DNA of 64,000 bases from Fulvivirga lutea (GTDB lineage: Bacteria; Bacteroidota; Bacteroidia; Cytophagales; Cyclobacteriaceae). Within the stretch, counting starts at the first letter, position 1. Each line of letters opens with the position of its first letter. Positions 8,816 through 17,458 of this stretch are shown one piece after another. The stretch covers positions 2,275,488-2,339,487 of the forward strand of contig NZ_CP070608.1 in assembly GCF_017068455.1 (NCBI RefSeq), written 5' to 3'. A program made the position numbers and the translations under genes. The notes beneath the pieces were generated by a model. That model did no database searches. It was not told the DNA's origin and saw only the letters and a program-made list of their open reading frames with translations.

Positions 8816-10768
8816 TTACCTTCTAAGAAGTAAGAATGAGCCACTGCGTTCTATTTCTTGACCTGCCAGGTCCACAGCCCTAAGGTTAAAGACATATGTT
8901 CCTTCATGCTGGGGAGAAGAGTTATATGTGCCATCCCAACCTTCATCCGGATTGTTGGTAGTAAAAATCATTTCACCCCAACGGTTGAAGATTTGTAGTT
9001 GATAATCGACAATAAATTGGCCTTTTACTGAAAATGTCTCATTGTTGCCGTTACCATCTGGCGTAAATGCTGTTGGATAATATATGTTGTTAAGTTTTAT
9101 AATGGTAATGATATTAGAAACGGCAGGTGGAAGATTAGAATTTCTAGGTATAGCTGTCACCTGATAGTTAATTATCTGCTCATTAGGATTGGTGTCTGTC
9201 TCTGTAAAATCGGAAGTATTGCTATTGAATGTGCCAGCAGGAGCTAGGTTGTAGAATTTCTCTACCCGATAAAAATCTACACTATCAGCAAATCCGTTAT
9301 AATCATTCCAATCTAATGAAATGGTGTTATCAGGTGCAATAGACCCGGATAAGTAAATAGAACAAAATTCTTTCGACTCGTTGCTATTACCACATTCATC
9401 TTCAGACACAATAATATAGCACACTGCTGCTTCGGTGCCCACATTACGGACATCTAAATAATTAGTTTCTTCAACATTAGCAATCAAAGAACCGAATGAC
9501 CTTATCTGGTAATTGCTGATGGCCTGAGTCTGAGGTTCCCATTCTAGTTGGATTCCAGCATCTGTTACTGAAATCGACATATCTGAGACGGAATCAGGAG
9601 CTAAAGAGCTTGTGGCAATACCACATACTTCATTGGAAATTGAAATACCACCATTGAAATCAGCTTCAAGAAAATAGCAATATTCAATATTGCAATCAAG
9701 GTTAGAGTCATCCGCAAGCCTTGCCTGAGGTGTGAATTGCAAATACGGGTTGGTCGTACTACTGCCATTTTCAGTGGTTACTTTTCTGGCAAGATCAAAC
9801 ATTCCGGTGGGGTCAGAGGTTTCCCAAAGTAATGAGTTGAAACCATCATTGACTGCTAACGAAAGGTTGATGCTACAAATAGCATTTGAATACGTAATGG
9901 CACTGGAACACAGATCTACTGCACCTACCCGAAAGCAGTAATAGTTGTTTTCAAGATCGAGATTATCGATAATCTCCTCTGTTGAAGTGGATTCAATGGT
10001 TTTTATAAAGTTAAAGTTGCCAGTACCATTTACCTGTACTTCTAATCGATAAAAAATATTATCGGCAAGCGAAAGGTTAAGTTCAACTTGAGAATTATCT
10101 ATCACAGAAAGTTGAGTAATTAAAGGCGTTGGCAGACTGGTGAAAGGTGTAAAACTCGTAGAGGCTGTAGCGCAGTTATCTAAAGCATTGTTGTCAATAC
10201 CTTGTACTGTAATTGTTCTTGTATTTGTATTGGCATACGTATGTTCCTGATCTGCCGTATTTATAGGAATAGTTACATCTGTTCCATCACCCCATGAGAT
10301 CATGTAATTATCATACTGGTTATCTGTTATATCCGCTCGAACTGTGTTTCCGCCACACGCATAAACTTCAAATTCAGGGGCCGTTTTATCGGTAACTACT
10401 ATATCAATGAAATCTGATGGCGCGGGATTAGGATAGATTATTTCGAGTCTGTAGTTACCAGGTTCTGTATAGGTATTTTCAAATTGATCAGCACCTTCAT
10501 CACTACCATCTCCATAAATAAAATCACACGACTCCCCACCTGTACAAGTACTTGGCGCAGAGCTGTTTATACAGATATTTACTTGTAACGGAGCGCAACC
10601 TTTTATTTGACTTACGGTAAATGTGCCACTGTTACTTGTATAAGGAAATGTACATTGAGCTATTAGGCCTTTGCTGAAAAAGGTGAATAGAAAGAATAAA
10701 ATATAATGAGAATGTACTCTCAATATTTTAAGGGTTCGTTTCAAATAAAAACTTTTTGGCCGCTTCAA
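8816..10768 (-). CDS. Secreted PKD/fibronectin-like protein with CHU_C type IX sorting domain
   Basis: 650 residues. A long N-terminal signal (hydrophobic HYILFFLFTFFSKGLIAQ, cleavage near residue 38) is followed by a PKD-like domain (FIYGDGSDEG, TYTEPGNYRLEI), a second PKD-like unit (MISWGDGTDV), several fibronectin type III-like repeats, and the gliding-motility C-terminal domain of about 90 residues (YYPTAFTPDGNGNNETF, FNRWGEMIF, YVFNLRAVDLAGQ). That C-terminus is the type B signal for export by the type IX secretion system. The start overlaps the end of hutH by 41 bp; internal TTG codons could be the true start. Probably a surface adhesin or matrix protein. Confidence 0.85.
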   Translation of the reverse strand: MKRPKSFYLKRTLKILRVHSHYILFFLFTFFSKGLIAQCTFPYTSNSGTFTVSQIKGCAPLQVNICINSSAPSTCTGGESCDFIYGDGSDEGADQFENTYTEPGNYRLEIIYPNPAPSDFIDIVVTDKTAPEFEVYACGGNTVRADITDNQYDNYMISWGDGTDVTIPINTADQEHTYANTNTRTITVQGIDNNALDNCATASTSFTPFTSLPTPLITQLSVIDNSQVELNLSLADNIFYRLEVQVNGTGNFNFIKTIESTSTEEIIDNLDLENNYYCFRVGAVDLCSSAITYSNAICSINLSLAVNDGFNSLLWETSDPTGMFDLARKVTTENGSSTTNPYLQFTPQARLADDSNLDCNIEYCYFLEADFNGGISISNEVCGIATSSLAPDSVSDMSISVTDAGIQLEWEPQTQAISNYQIRSFGSLIANVEETNYLDVRNVGTEAAVCYIIVSEDECGNSNESKEFCSIYLSGSIAPDNTISLDWNDYNGFADSVDFYRVEKFYNLAPAGTFNSNTSDFTETDTNPNEQIINYQVTAIPRNSNLPPAVSNIITIIKLNNIYYPTAFTPDGNGNNETFSVKGQFIVDYQLQIFNRWGEMIFTTNNPDEGWDGTYNSSPQHEGTYVFNLRAVDLAGQEIERSGSFLLLRR

Positions 10769-12218
10769 TATCGGTATGCATTAATCGGTCTTCCTCTATA
10801 AACGTCACCTTTTTACGGAAATTGCTAACCAATTTCTCCAATGGTTCCGAGCTTTTTAATGGCCTCCTAAATGCAAGTGCCTGGCTGGCCGTGATTAATT
10901 CAATGGCCAATATCGCATATAAGTTTTGAATAACCTTGTATGATTTTGTGGCAGCATTGGCGCCCATACTCACATGATCTTCCTGTCCGTTTGAAGAAAC
11001 AATAGAATCAGCCGAAGCCGGTGTGCAGTATTGTTTGTTTTGGCTCACCAATGATGCGGCAGTGTATTGCGGAATCATCAGGCCAGAATTAATGCCTGGG
11101 TTAGCAACGAGATAGTTTGGTAAATCTCTGCTACCTGAAATTAACTGGTAGGTTCGCCTCTCAGAAATATTTCCAAGTTCGGCAACAGCCAAAGCCAGAA
11201 AATCTAATGCCAGCGCCAAAGGCTGACCATGAAAGTTACCAGCTGAAATAATTTCATCCTCCTCAGGAAAAATATTCGGGTTATCCGTTACACCATTCAA
11301 TTCATTGGTGAATACATTGCACGCATATTCAATGGCATCCATACTTGCACCATGTACTTGAGGTATGCACCTGAATGAGTAGGGGTCTTGCACATGTGTT
11401 TTTGGCTGATTAATAATTGCACTATCAGCAAGATAGTTACGAATAATTTCAGCCACTTTATTTTGTCCAACTTGCGGTCTGATAGCATGCACTTTTTGAT
11501 CAAATGCTTCAATTCTACCATCAAAAGCATCAATAGAAAGCGCGCCTATTTTATTTGCCCAGCTTAAAATTCTTTTAGAATGAATGCAGGCGTATAATCC
11601 ATAAGCCCCCATTAACTGCGTGCCGTTAAGTAGAGCTAGACCTTCTTTGGCTTTAAAAGTGATGGGTTCCCAACCGAACTTTTTATTTATTTCTTTCCCA
11701 CTGAATCTTTCACCTTTATAATGGACTTCGCCTAAATCGATAAGTGGTAAACACAAATGGGCTAATGGCGCTAAATCTCCCGATGCTCCTAAAGACCCCA
11801 TCTCGTAAACAACAGGATAAACACCTTCATTATAAAAATCAATCAGTCTTTGGATGGTGCTTAACTGCACACCCGAGTTCCCATAAGAAAGGGATTGTAC
11901 TTTGAGCAGGAGCATTATTTTTACAAGCTCACTTGGTAATTCTGCTCCAGTACCACATGCATGTGACTTTACAAGGTTCTCCTGGAGCTTTGTCAAGTCT
12001 TCTTTTGAAATATTTCTATTATATAGACTCCCAAAACCTGTATTTACTCCATAAACTGGGCTCGAAGAAGTCTCTATTTTATTGTCGAGATACTTGCGAC
12101 AATTAACGACAGCTTCAACTGCCGACTCACTTAACTGAATTTTTTTATTATTCGAACAGATGTCAAAGGCATCTTCTAATGAAAGGTGGTTTTTTGAAAT
12201 TTCGTGAATGGTACTCAT
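10728..12218 (-). CDS. hutH: Histidine ammonia-lyase
   Basis: 496 residues. The enzyme deaminates L-histidine to trans-urocanate with an autocatalytic MIO prosthetic group formed from Ala-Ser-Gly; the ASG triad is at 145-147 in GSLGASGDLAPLAHL. Further family blocks are VYGVNTGFGSL, SHACGTG and GNFHGQPLALALD. The Glu in NGQEDHVSMG is diagnostic of histidine lyases against phenylalanine/tyrosine lyases, so HAL is favoured. Its ATG (12218-12216) overlaps the hisS stop by one base (TAATG), which implies translational coupling. No hutU, hutI or hutG is present in the window, so the rest of the pathway lies elsewhere or is absent. Confidence 0.93.
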   Translation of the reverse strand: MSTIHEISKNHLSLEDAFDICSNNKKIQLSESAVEAVVNCRKYLDNKIETSSSPVYGVNTGFGSLYNRNISKEDLTKLQENLVKSHACGTGAELPSELVKIMLLLKVQSLSYGNSGVQLSTIQRLIDFYNEGVYPVVYEMGSLGASGDLAPLAHLCLPLIDLGEVHYKGERFSGKEINKKFGWEPITFKAKEGLALLNGTQLMGAYGLYACIHSKRILSWANKIGALSIDAFDGRIEAFDQKVHAIRPQVGQNKVAEIIRNYLADSAIINQPKTHVQDPYSFRCIPQVHGASMDAIEYACNVFTNELNGVTDNPNIFPEEDEIISAGNFHGQPLALALDFLALAVAELGNISERRTYQLISGSRDLPNYLVANPGINSGLMIPQYTAASLVSQNKQYCTPASADSIVSSNGQEDHVSMGANAATKSYKVIQNLYAILAIELITASQALAFRRPLKSSEPLEKLVSNFRKKVTFIEEDRLMHTDIEAAKKFLFETNP

Positions 12219-13876
12219 TACTTGCCTTTGAGTTTATTGATAATTTCATCGACACTGAGGCTTTCCTGCTCACCCGAATGTAAATCTTTTAAAGCTAATT
12301 TACCGGATTTCATTTCCTCTGAACCAATAGTAATCGTGTATGGGATATTCTTTTTATCAGCATAGCCAAATTGTTTTTTCAATTTAGCCTGATCCGGGTA
12401 AATCTCACTTTTTATTCCGTTAGACCTTAATTTACTTAAAATAGTCAACCCATATTTCATAGAATCCTCATCGAAATGTACTATTAAGGCCTGACTGAAT
12501 GTTTGTGTATTTTCTTTAAATAAATTCAGTTCTTCAAGGCAATCATAAAGTCTGTCAATACCAAAAGAAAAACCAACTCCCGAGGTGCCTGAAAGACCGA
12601 ATACACCAGTCAAATCATCATATCTACCGCCACCACTAACACTACCAATTGATACATTATTGATTTTTACTTCAAAAATAGCCCCGGTATAATAGGAGAG
12701 ACCTCTGGCCAATGTTACATCCAATGCGGCATTTGAATTTTCCAGACCGAATGATTTCAAATTATCAAACATCTCAGTTAAATCACTGATGCCTTTTTGG
12801 CCTGCAGCTGTTTTACCAATGAGGTTGGTCAAGCTGTCAAGTACTTGCTGGATATTGCCCGATAATTTTAAAATTGGTTTCAGTTTCTCGACTGCTTCTT
12901 GTGAGATTCCCCTATCGATTAATTCATCACAAACTTTCTCGAGCCCTATTTTATCAAGCTTATCGATAGCCACGAATAAGTCAGATTCTTTACCCTGAGC
13001 ACCTATTACCTCGGCAATACCGGAGAGAATACCTCTGTGATTTATTTTTATGGTGTAGTCATCAAAACCTAGCTGATCAAACACTTCGTTGATCATTAGT
13101 ATTATTTCGGCTTCACAGACTAATGAATCAGTGCCTACCACATCGGCATCGCACTGATAAAATTCTCTGTAGCGACCTTTCTGAGGACGATCAGCGCGCC
13201 AAACGGGCTGTATTTGAAATCGTTTAAATGGAAAAGTGATGTCATGCTGGTTCATTACTACATACCTGGCAAAAGGCACGGTTAGGTCGTATTTTAGACC
13301 TTTTTCAGCCAACAAGGGTAACGTTTTTTTAGATTCTAATTCTTCATCTACTAACGAAAGTATTTGATTGGTAACTATATCATTGTTTTGAAAAAATTTT
13401 AAGAAGTATTTCTCCAGTTTATCAAATTCTTCCTTTTTTGAGTTGAGTTCTCCAATAAGACTAGTAATCTTTTTTTGAAGCTTTTGTAAGTAGTGAGAAT
13501 TAAAAATTTCTTGATTGGAAGGATTAGTCTTCTTTGCTAATGATTCAATAACAGAATTAAAGTAATTATCAGGGTCCTTTTGTTGCTGTAATTCTGGTAT
13601 AAATTGTTCTCTTAAAAATTTACCAAATTCATGGCGAATTTTTACCAGTTCCACCAGATAATCACCACTATTGAGTACTTTAAAGAGCAGTTGATCACCT
13701 TCGTCACCATACTTACCGGTGAGCGTGGAAAGGTTTTCCATAGCGGGTGTTTCAAGTGGCATAAAACCGAACTTTTCAAACACACTTTTAATGGTATTAA
13801 TGATATAATTTCTTCTGGCCATTTGCATGGGGCCAAAATCGCGCATTCCTTTTGGTAAACTAGGCTTTTGACTCAT
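12218..13876 (-). CDS. hisS: Histidyl-tRNA synthetase with a large insertion
   Basis: 552 residues, clearly longer than the usual 420-470. Class II motifs are present: motif 1 region PAMENLSTLTGKYGDEG, motif 2 RFQIQPVWRADRPQKGR with EFYQCDADVVG, the HisA motif LARGLSYYTGAIFEV and a motif 3 (GVGFSFGIDRL). The C-terminal anticodon-binding domain starts near residue 450. The extra length is a Lys/Glu-rich, probably helical insertion at about residues 75-185, between VLNSGDYL and EKGLKYDLTVPFARYV. It begins the operon hisS-hutH-CHU_C protein. The frame through the insertion is continuous. Confidence 0.95.
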   Translation of the reverse strand: MSQKPSLPKGMRDFGPMQMARRNYIINTIKSVFEKFGFMPLETPAMENLSTLTGKYGDEGDQLLFKVLNSGDYLVELVKIRHEFGKFLREQFIPELQQQKDPDNYFNSVIESLAKKTNPSNQEIFNSHYLQKLQKKITSLIGELNSKKEEFDKLEKYFLKFFQNNDIVTNQILSLVDEELESKKTLPLLAEKGLKYDLTVPFARYVVMNQHDITFPFKRFQIQPVWRADRPQKGRYREFYQCDADVVGTDSLVCEAEIILMINEVFDQLGFDDYTIKINHRGILSGIAEVIGAQGKESDLFVAIDKLDKIGLEKVCDELIDRGISQEAVEKLKPILKLSGNIQQVLDSLTNLIGKTAAGQKGISDLTEMFDNLKSFGLENSNAALDVTLARGLSYYTGAIFEVKINNVSIGSVSGGGRYDDLTGVFGLSGTSGVGFSFGIDRLYDCLEELNLFKENTQTFSQALIVHFDEDSMKYGLTILSKLRSNGIKSEIYPDQAKLKKQFGYADKKNIPYTITIGSEEMKSGKLALKDLHSGEQESLSVDEIINKLKGK

Positions 13877-13951
13877 GGCGGCAAATCTACAAAAATCAAG
13901 TTTAATGTGGCGGTTAGCTTTGAGTTGAACTAATATAATTTATGATTTATG

Positions 13952-13983
13952 TTTTCTTATTTTCAATTAATCTTTTAGCTTTG
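13952..13983 (+). promoter_or_regulatory. Candidate promoter of the Lys-rich protein gene
   Basis: TAGCTTTG at 13976-13983 is an exact TAnnTTTG -7 element. TTTT at 13952-13955 lies 20 bp upstream as a possible -33 element. It leaves a leader of about 20 nt before the ATG at 14013. Confidence 0.5.
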
Positions 13984-14012
13984 CAGCCTGTTTTGATAAA
14001 AATAATACTGAA

Positions 14013-14336
14013 ATGGCAGTTACTAGATTAAAGAGAAAAGCAAAAAGAAATAAAGTAAGAGCTAAAGTTAGAAACGCAAATATTCAACGATTGAATGCAA
14101 AGCCTACATTGAAAAATGTGGACGTGGAGAAGATAAAAGAAGAATTTGCGAAAGGTGGTAAGAAAACAGCTGCCAAAAAAGAGGAGGCAAAAGAAGAAGT
14201 AGCTGAAGAAAAAGCTCCTAAGGCTAAGAAAGAAGCTGCACCAAAAGCTGACAAAAAGAAAGAAGAGCCTAAAGCTGAAAAGAAAGAGGCTACTCCTAAG
14301 AAAAAAGCTGCACCTAAGAAAAAGAAAGAAGACTAA
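14013..14336 (+). CDS. Small Lys/Ala/Glu-rich basic protein with histone H1-like tail
   Basis: 107 residues. The first ~48 residues are a conserved-looking basic head (MAVTRLKRKAKRNKVRAKVR, then NVDVEKIKEEFAKGG). The rest is a low-complexity tail of Lys, Ala, Glu and Pro resembling histone H1-like or AlgP-like C-termini (KKAAPKKKK). The head looks like a short protein I recall as conserved in Bacteroidota. Nucleic-acid or ribosome association is only inferred from charge. It has its own consensus promoter and a strong terminator, so it is probably highly and independently expressed. Confidence 0.75.
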   Translation: MAVTRLKRKAKRNKVRAKVRNANIQRLNAKPTLKNVDVEKIKEEFAKGGKKTAAKKEEAKEEVAEEKAPKAKKEAAPKADKKKEEPKAEKKEATPKKKAAPKKKKED

Positions 14337-14361
14337 GTTTTAAGTTTATATACTATTTGTG

Positions 14362-14388
14362 AACCTCAGGATATCCTGAGGTTTTTTT
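14362..14388 (+). terminator. Intrinsic terminator after the Lys-rich protein gene
   Basis: 14362-14383 is a perfect 22-bp palindrome (AACCTCAGG-atat-CCTGAGGTT) followed by TTTT to 14387. It touches the 3' end of the convergent phosphoesterase gene. Confidence 0.88.
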
Positions 14389-14881
14389 ATGCTCTTTTTC
14401 CGAGTTCAATAACCTGCAAATTTTTAATTTCTTTTTGTTCGATATCAAACCTCATGAGGGTTTTTACTTTATGAAAGCCCTGAATGCCTGCTGCACCCGG
14501 GTTCATGTGTAAGAGATTATGATTAGGGTCTTTGATTACTTTTAAAATGTGGGAATGGCCACAAATAAATAGGTCAGGAGATTTAGTCTTTAATATTTCT
14601 TTGGTTCTGCGATTGTATTTTGGAGGATAGCCGCCAATGTGGGTTATCCAAACAGTTAGTCCATCACAGTTGAACCATAAATCTTCAGAGGTAGCACTTC
14701 GTATCTTTTGACCATCAATATTGCCAAATACGGCTCTAGTAGGCTTAAACGCTTCCAATTTTTCAAGTACCTCTATTGTGCCAATATCTCCGGCATGCCA
14801 AATCTCATCGCACTCCTTAAAATGGTGAAAAACCCGATCATCCAGGTGTCCATGTGTATCTGATAAAAGGCCTATTTTCAT
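14387..14881 (-). CDS. YfcE/MJ0936-type metallophosphoesterase
   Basis: 164 residues, the normal size for this small phosphodiesterase family. All metal-binding motifs are present in order: LLSDTHG at 5-11, HAGDIG, FGNIDG, the His in WITHIGG, and the C-terminal GHSHILKV. These coordinate two divalent metals in a calcineurin-like active site. Substrates in the family are artificial phosphodiesters or cyclic nucleotides, and the true substrate is unknown. The gene ends against the terminator of the convergent Lys-rich protein gene and is divergent from the thioredoxin-like gene at 14949. Confidence 0.9.
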   Translation of the reverse strand: MKIGLLSDTHGHLDDRVFHHFKECDEIWHAGDIGTIEVLEKLEAFKPTRAVFGNIDGQKIRSATSEDLWFNCDGLTVWITHIGGYPPKYNRRTKEILKTKSPDLFICGHSHILKVIKDPNHNLLHMNPGAAGIQGFHKVKTLMRFDIEQKEIKNLQVIELGKRA

Positions 14882-14948
14882 ATTACTACCAAGGTAACTT
14901 TTTTGCAGGATTGCTATTGCTTAATTTTGATTTGATTAACTAGAAACT

Positions 14949-15503
14949 ATGGCACTTACTGCTTCCACAATGCTGCCCTTGGGCACCAAGGCACCCAACT
15001 TCACATTGTTTGACGTTGTATCTGAGAAAGAACTCACCCTCGATGAGTTAAAGTCAGATACTGCAACGGTAATCATGTTTATATGCAACCATTGTCCCTA
15101 TGTAAAACACATTCAGGAAGAGTTAGTAAGGCTTGCTGAGGATTATATTCCTGAGGGAATAAAGTTTATCGCTATTTCATCCAATGATGTGGAGAACTAT
15201 CCGGAAGATAGTCCTGAATTAATGCGTGAAGAAGCAAAAAAGTGGGGTTATCCATTTCCATACCTTTATGATGAGACACAGGCGGTTGCCAGAGCGTACG
15301 ATGCAGCCTGCACCCCCGATTTCTACGTTTTCAATAAGGCAATGGAGCTCATATACAGAGGCCAGTTGGATGATAGTCGCCCAGGTAATGGAAAGCCTTT
15401 GACAGGTGCTGATTTACGTGGGGCATTGGATGATTATTTAAAAGGAAATCCTATAAGTGATCATCAGATACCAAGTCAGGGGTGTAATATTAAATGGCGA
15501 TAG
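14949..15503 (+). CDS. Thioredoxin-like peroxiredoxin-family protein
   Basis: 184 residues without a signal peptide. It belongs to the AhpC/TSA-like thioredoxin fold: LGTKAPNFTLFDV at the start, then FICNHCPYVKHI, where CNHC provides a CxxC redox pair, followed by FIAISSNDVENYPEDSP, the cis-Pro loop CTPDFYVF and GQLDDSRPGNGKP. This matches the PRX_like1 group of cytoplasmic thiol reductases or peroxidases whose physiological partner is unknown. The gene ends 1 bp before the convergent monooxygenase gene. Confidence 0.88.
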   Translation: MALTASTMLPLGTKAPNFTLFDVVSEKELTLDELKSDTATVIMFICNHCPYVKHIQEELVRLAEDYIPEGIKFIAISSNDVENYPEDSPELMREEAKKWGYPFPYLYDETQAVARAYDAACTPDFYVFNKAMELIYRGQLDDSRPGNGKPLTGADLRGALDDYLKGNPISDHQIPSQGCNIKWR

Positions 15504-15504
15504 C

Positions 15505-16551
15505 CTATTTTAAGTATTCGGCAATTTCTTCAACCGTTCTTCTGGCAGTTCTACCCACGCCAATGAGCGTAGCGGATGCAAAACCTGTCCAGCTGCCATA
15601 ACCCACCAGCCATAAGCCCGGATATTCAACGGCCTTTGTTTGATTGGTTTTTATACGGGTTTCTGTATCTATTCCCAATCCTGCTAAATGATCTAATGAA
15701 GCTTTGAAACCAGTGCACCAGATAACAGCATCAAATTCTTCTTTAGTACCATCTTTCCATTGAACGCCAAACTCAAAAAAAGAGGTAAATGGTCTTACAG
15801 CATTTAAAACATTTCTTTCTCGCGCTTCTTTCACTGTATCTACCATCACTACATCGCCTAAAGAACCAGCCGGTTGAATTTCTTTTCCCTCTAGTTTGGC
15901 TTTGTACTGTTTAGTAGCGAATTCAAATAAATACCTGCCATCCACTTCATCGGGTAAGAATTTTGGTTCTTTGAGAGTCACCCATTTGGTTGTGGTTACT
16001 TTTGATACTTCTGCAAGAATTTGAGCTGCTGAGTTTCCTCCTCCAACAATCAACACCCTTTTATCTTTAAATAGCTCTGGCGATTTGTAATTAGCTGAAT
16101 GAATTTGAATACCCTTAAACTTCTCTATATCAGGATAATTTGGAATAAAGGGCTTTTTCCATGTTCCAGTAGCACTTACAAGTGCTTTGCAGGTATAATT
16201 ACCTTTGTTTGATGACACATGAAATAAGTTGTTACTTCTCGTAACGCCTTGTACTTCAACTCCCCGATGGACATGTAGCTTATAACGCTTCTCATACTGT
16301 GTAAGGTAATTGATCACATGATTTTTATGAGGATATTCCGTTGAGTCTTTAGGCATTAGCCAGCCAGGCAACGAGCTATGTTCAGCAGGGGAGAAGAGTT
16401 TCAATGAATCCCAAGTATTAAGCCAGGCTCCTCCCGGACTAGATTGCTCATCTAGAATGACATAATTGAAATTAGTTCTTCTTAAATAGTAGGCAACGGC
16501 TAATCCGCTCTGTCCTCCGCCTATAACAATTACGTCAAACTCGTTTTGCAT
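15505..16551 (-). CDS. Flavin-containing monooxygenase-like NAD(P)/FAD oxidoreductase
   Basis: 348 residues from ATG 16551; a TTG five codons upstream (16566) is less likely. FAD Rossmann motif VIVIGGGQSGLAVAYYLRR lies at the N-terminus and a second NADPH Rossmann motif VLIVGGGNSAAQILAEV near residue 170, with ATGTW and VIWCTGFKAS. The architecture is that of class B flavoprotein monooxygenases (YUCCA/CzcO-like) that oxygenate nitrogen, sulfur or carbonyl substrates. The substrate cannot be predicted. It is a cytoplasmic single gene, tail to tail with the thioredoxin-like gene. Confidence 0.87.
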   Translation of the reverse strand: MQNEFDVIVIGGGQSGLAVAYYLRRTNFNYVILDEQSSPGGAWLNTWDSLKLFSPAEHSSLPGWLMPKDSTEYPHKNHVINYLTQYEKRYKLHVHRGVEVQGVTRSNNLFHVSSNKGNYTCKALVSATGTWKKPFIPNYPDIEKFKGIQIHSANYKSPELFKDKRVLIVGGGNSAAQILAEVSKVTTTKWVTLKEPKFLPDEVDGRYLFEFATKQYKAKLEGKEIQPAGSLGDVVMVDTVKEARERNVLNAVRPFTSFFEFGVQWKDGTKEEFDAVIWCTGFKASLDHLAGLGIDTETRIKTNQTKAVEYPGLWLVGYGSWTGFASATLIGVGRTARRTVEEIAEYLK

Positions 16552-16563
16552 CGAACAATAATA

Positions 16564-16599
16564 CAAAGCCCAGCCTGTTCATCAAACATAGCCGGGCTT
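16564..16599 (-). terminator. Probable terminator of the ECF sigma/barrel operon
   Basis: Arms AAGCCCAGC (16566-16574) and GCCGGGCTT (16591-16599) pair over 9 bp, with one G-U pair when read on the minus strand. A weak T-rich tail follows. It lies just downstream of the 251-residue barrel gene. Confidence 0.55.
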
Positions 16600-16618
16600 A
16601 GATTGTATTTGAAATATG

Positions 16619-17374
16619 TTAAAGAATCACACCAAAGCTAAACGCATTTAATTCTGGACCTTTGTTTTCTACAAAAACTTCATTTAAGTCATAATTAGCA
16701 AAAAAGTCTACACCTCTAAAGCCAAGCTGAACTCGTACACCATAGCGTAGATTGTTAAGATAAAAGCCGTCATGGTCTTTATCGCGATTTCTATCGTCAA
16801 CCACAGTTTTTGTATAGCTTGCCAGTTTATAACCTGCATAGCCACCAGCACCTATTCTAAATCCACCTTTGTTTTCGAACGGTTCGAAGTTACCCCATCT
16901 GTGATTCCTTGTTCTTTTTCCACCACCTAACTTTAGCACGGGTACTAAGCTCGCATTTAAATAAGCGGCAGTGAGTTTACTTTTTTTAGCATCCACTTCT
17001 TCAGGTGCTTCGCTGAAGATGACGAAATCATCACCTTCTTCTAACCTGGTAGCCTCATTTTCAAATTTCCAGTTGTACCAACTTACACCTACACCCCATT
17101 CCAGATGCAGCGGTCCTGAAATATGTGTATCATTCAACGCATTTAGCCCAACATACCAAGAGCCCCATGGTCTAACAGCATAAAGTGCATTGTCATCATT
17201 TGGAAATTCCCCATCTTCCAGCCAGTTGTTTATACCCAGGTCAATAGAAAAATCGTGATGTGTGCCTAAGTTTTTCTTACGCCATTTGTCGTTGTCATTA
17301 TCATCTTGTGCCATAACAGGCGTTATGAATAGCACTGATAAAAAAGCAAGTGTTAAAAGTTTAATAGTTTTCAT
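16619..17374 (-). CDS. Outer-membrane beta-barrel protein, shorter paralogue of the tandem pair
   Basis: 251 residues with a signal peptide (cleavage after PVMAQ, residue ~22) followed by an Asp/Asn-rich stretch DDNDNDKWRKK. The mature part alternates like a porin barrel and shares conserved blocks with the upstream gene: YAVRPWGSWYVG, GVSWYNWKFE, KKSKLTAAYLN, FRIGAGGYAG, LRYGVRVQLGFRG and the C-terminal LNAFSFGVIL. It is the last gene of the operon sigma - anti-sigma - barrel - barrel. Function unknown; probably a target of the ECF sigma factor in the envelope. Confidence 0.8.
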   Translation of the reverse strand: MKTIKLLTLAFLSVLFITPVMAQDDNDNDKWRKKNLGTHHDFSIDLGINNWLEDGEFPNDDNALYAVRPWGSWYVGLNALNDTHISGPLHLEWGVGVSWYNWKFENEATRLEEGDDFVIFSEAPEEVDAKKSKLTAAYLNASLVPVLKLGGGKRTRNHRWGNFEPFENKGGFRIGAGGYAGYKLASYTKTVVDDRNRDKDHDGFYLNNLRYGVRVQLGFRGVDFFANYDLNEVFVENKGPELNAFSFGVIL

Positions 17375-17458
17375 TTCATTTTGAGTTTTGAATTTGACAT
17401 AATTTTCCTGTTTAGCTCTTCAGCTATGAGTTGTTATTTATAGTTTGTTGTTATTGAT

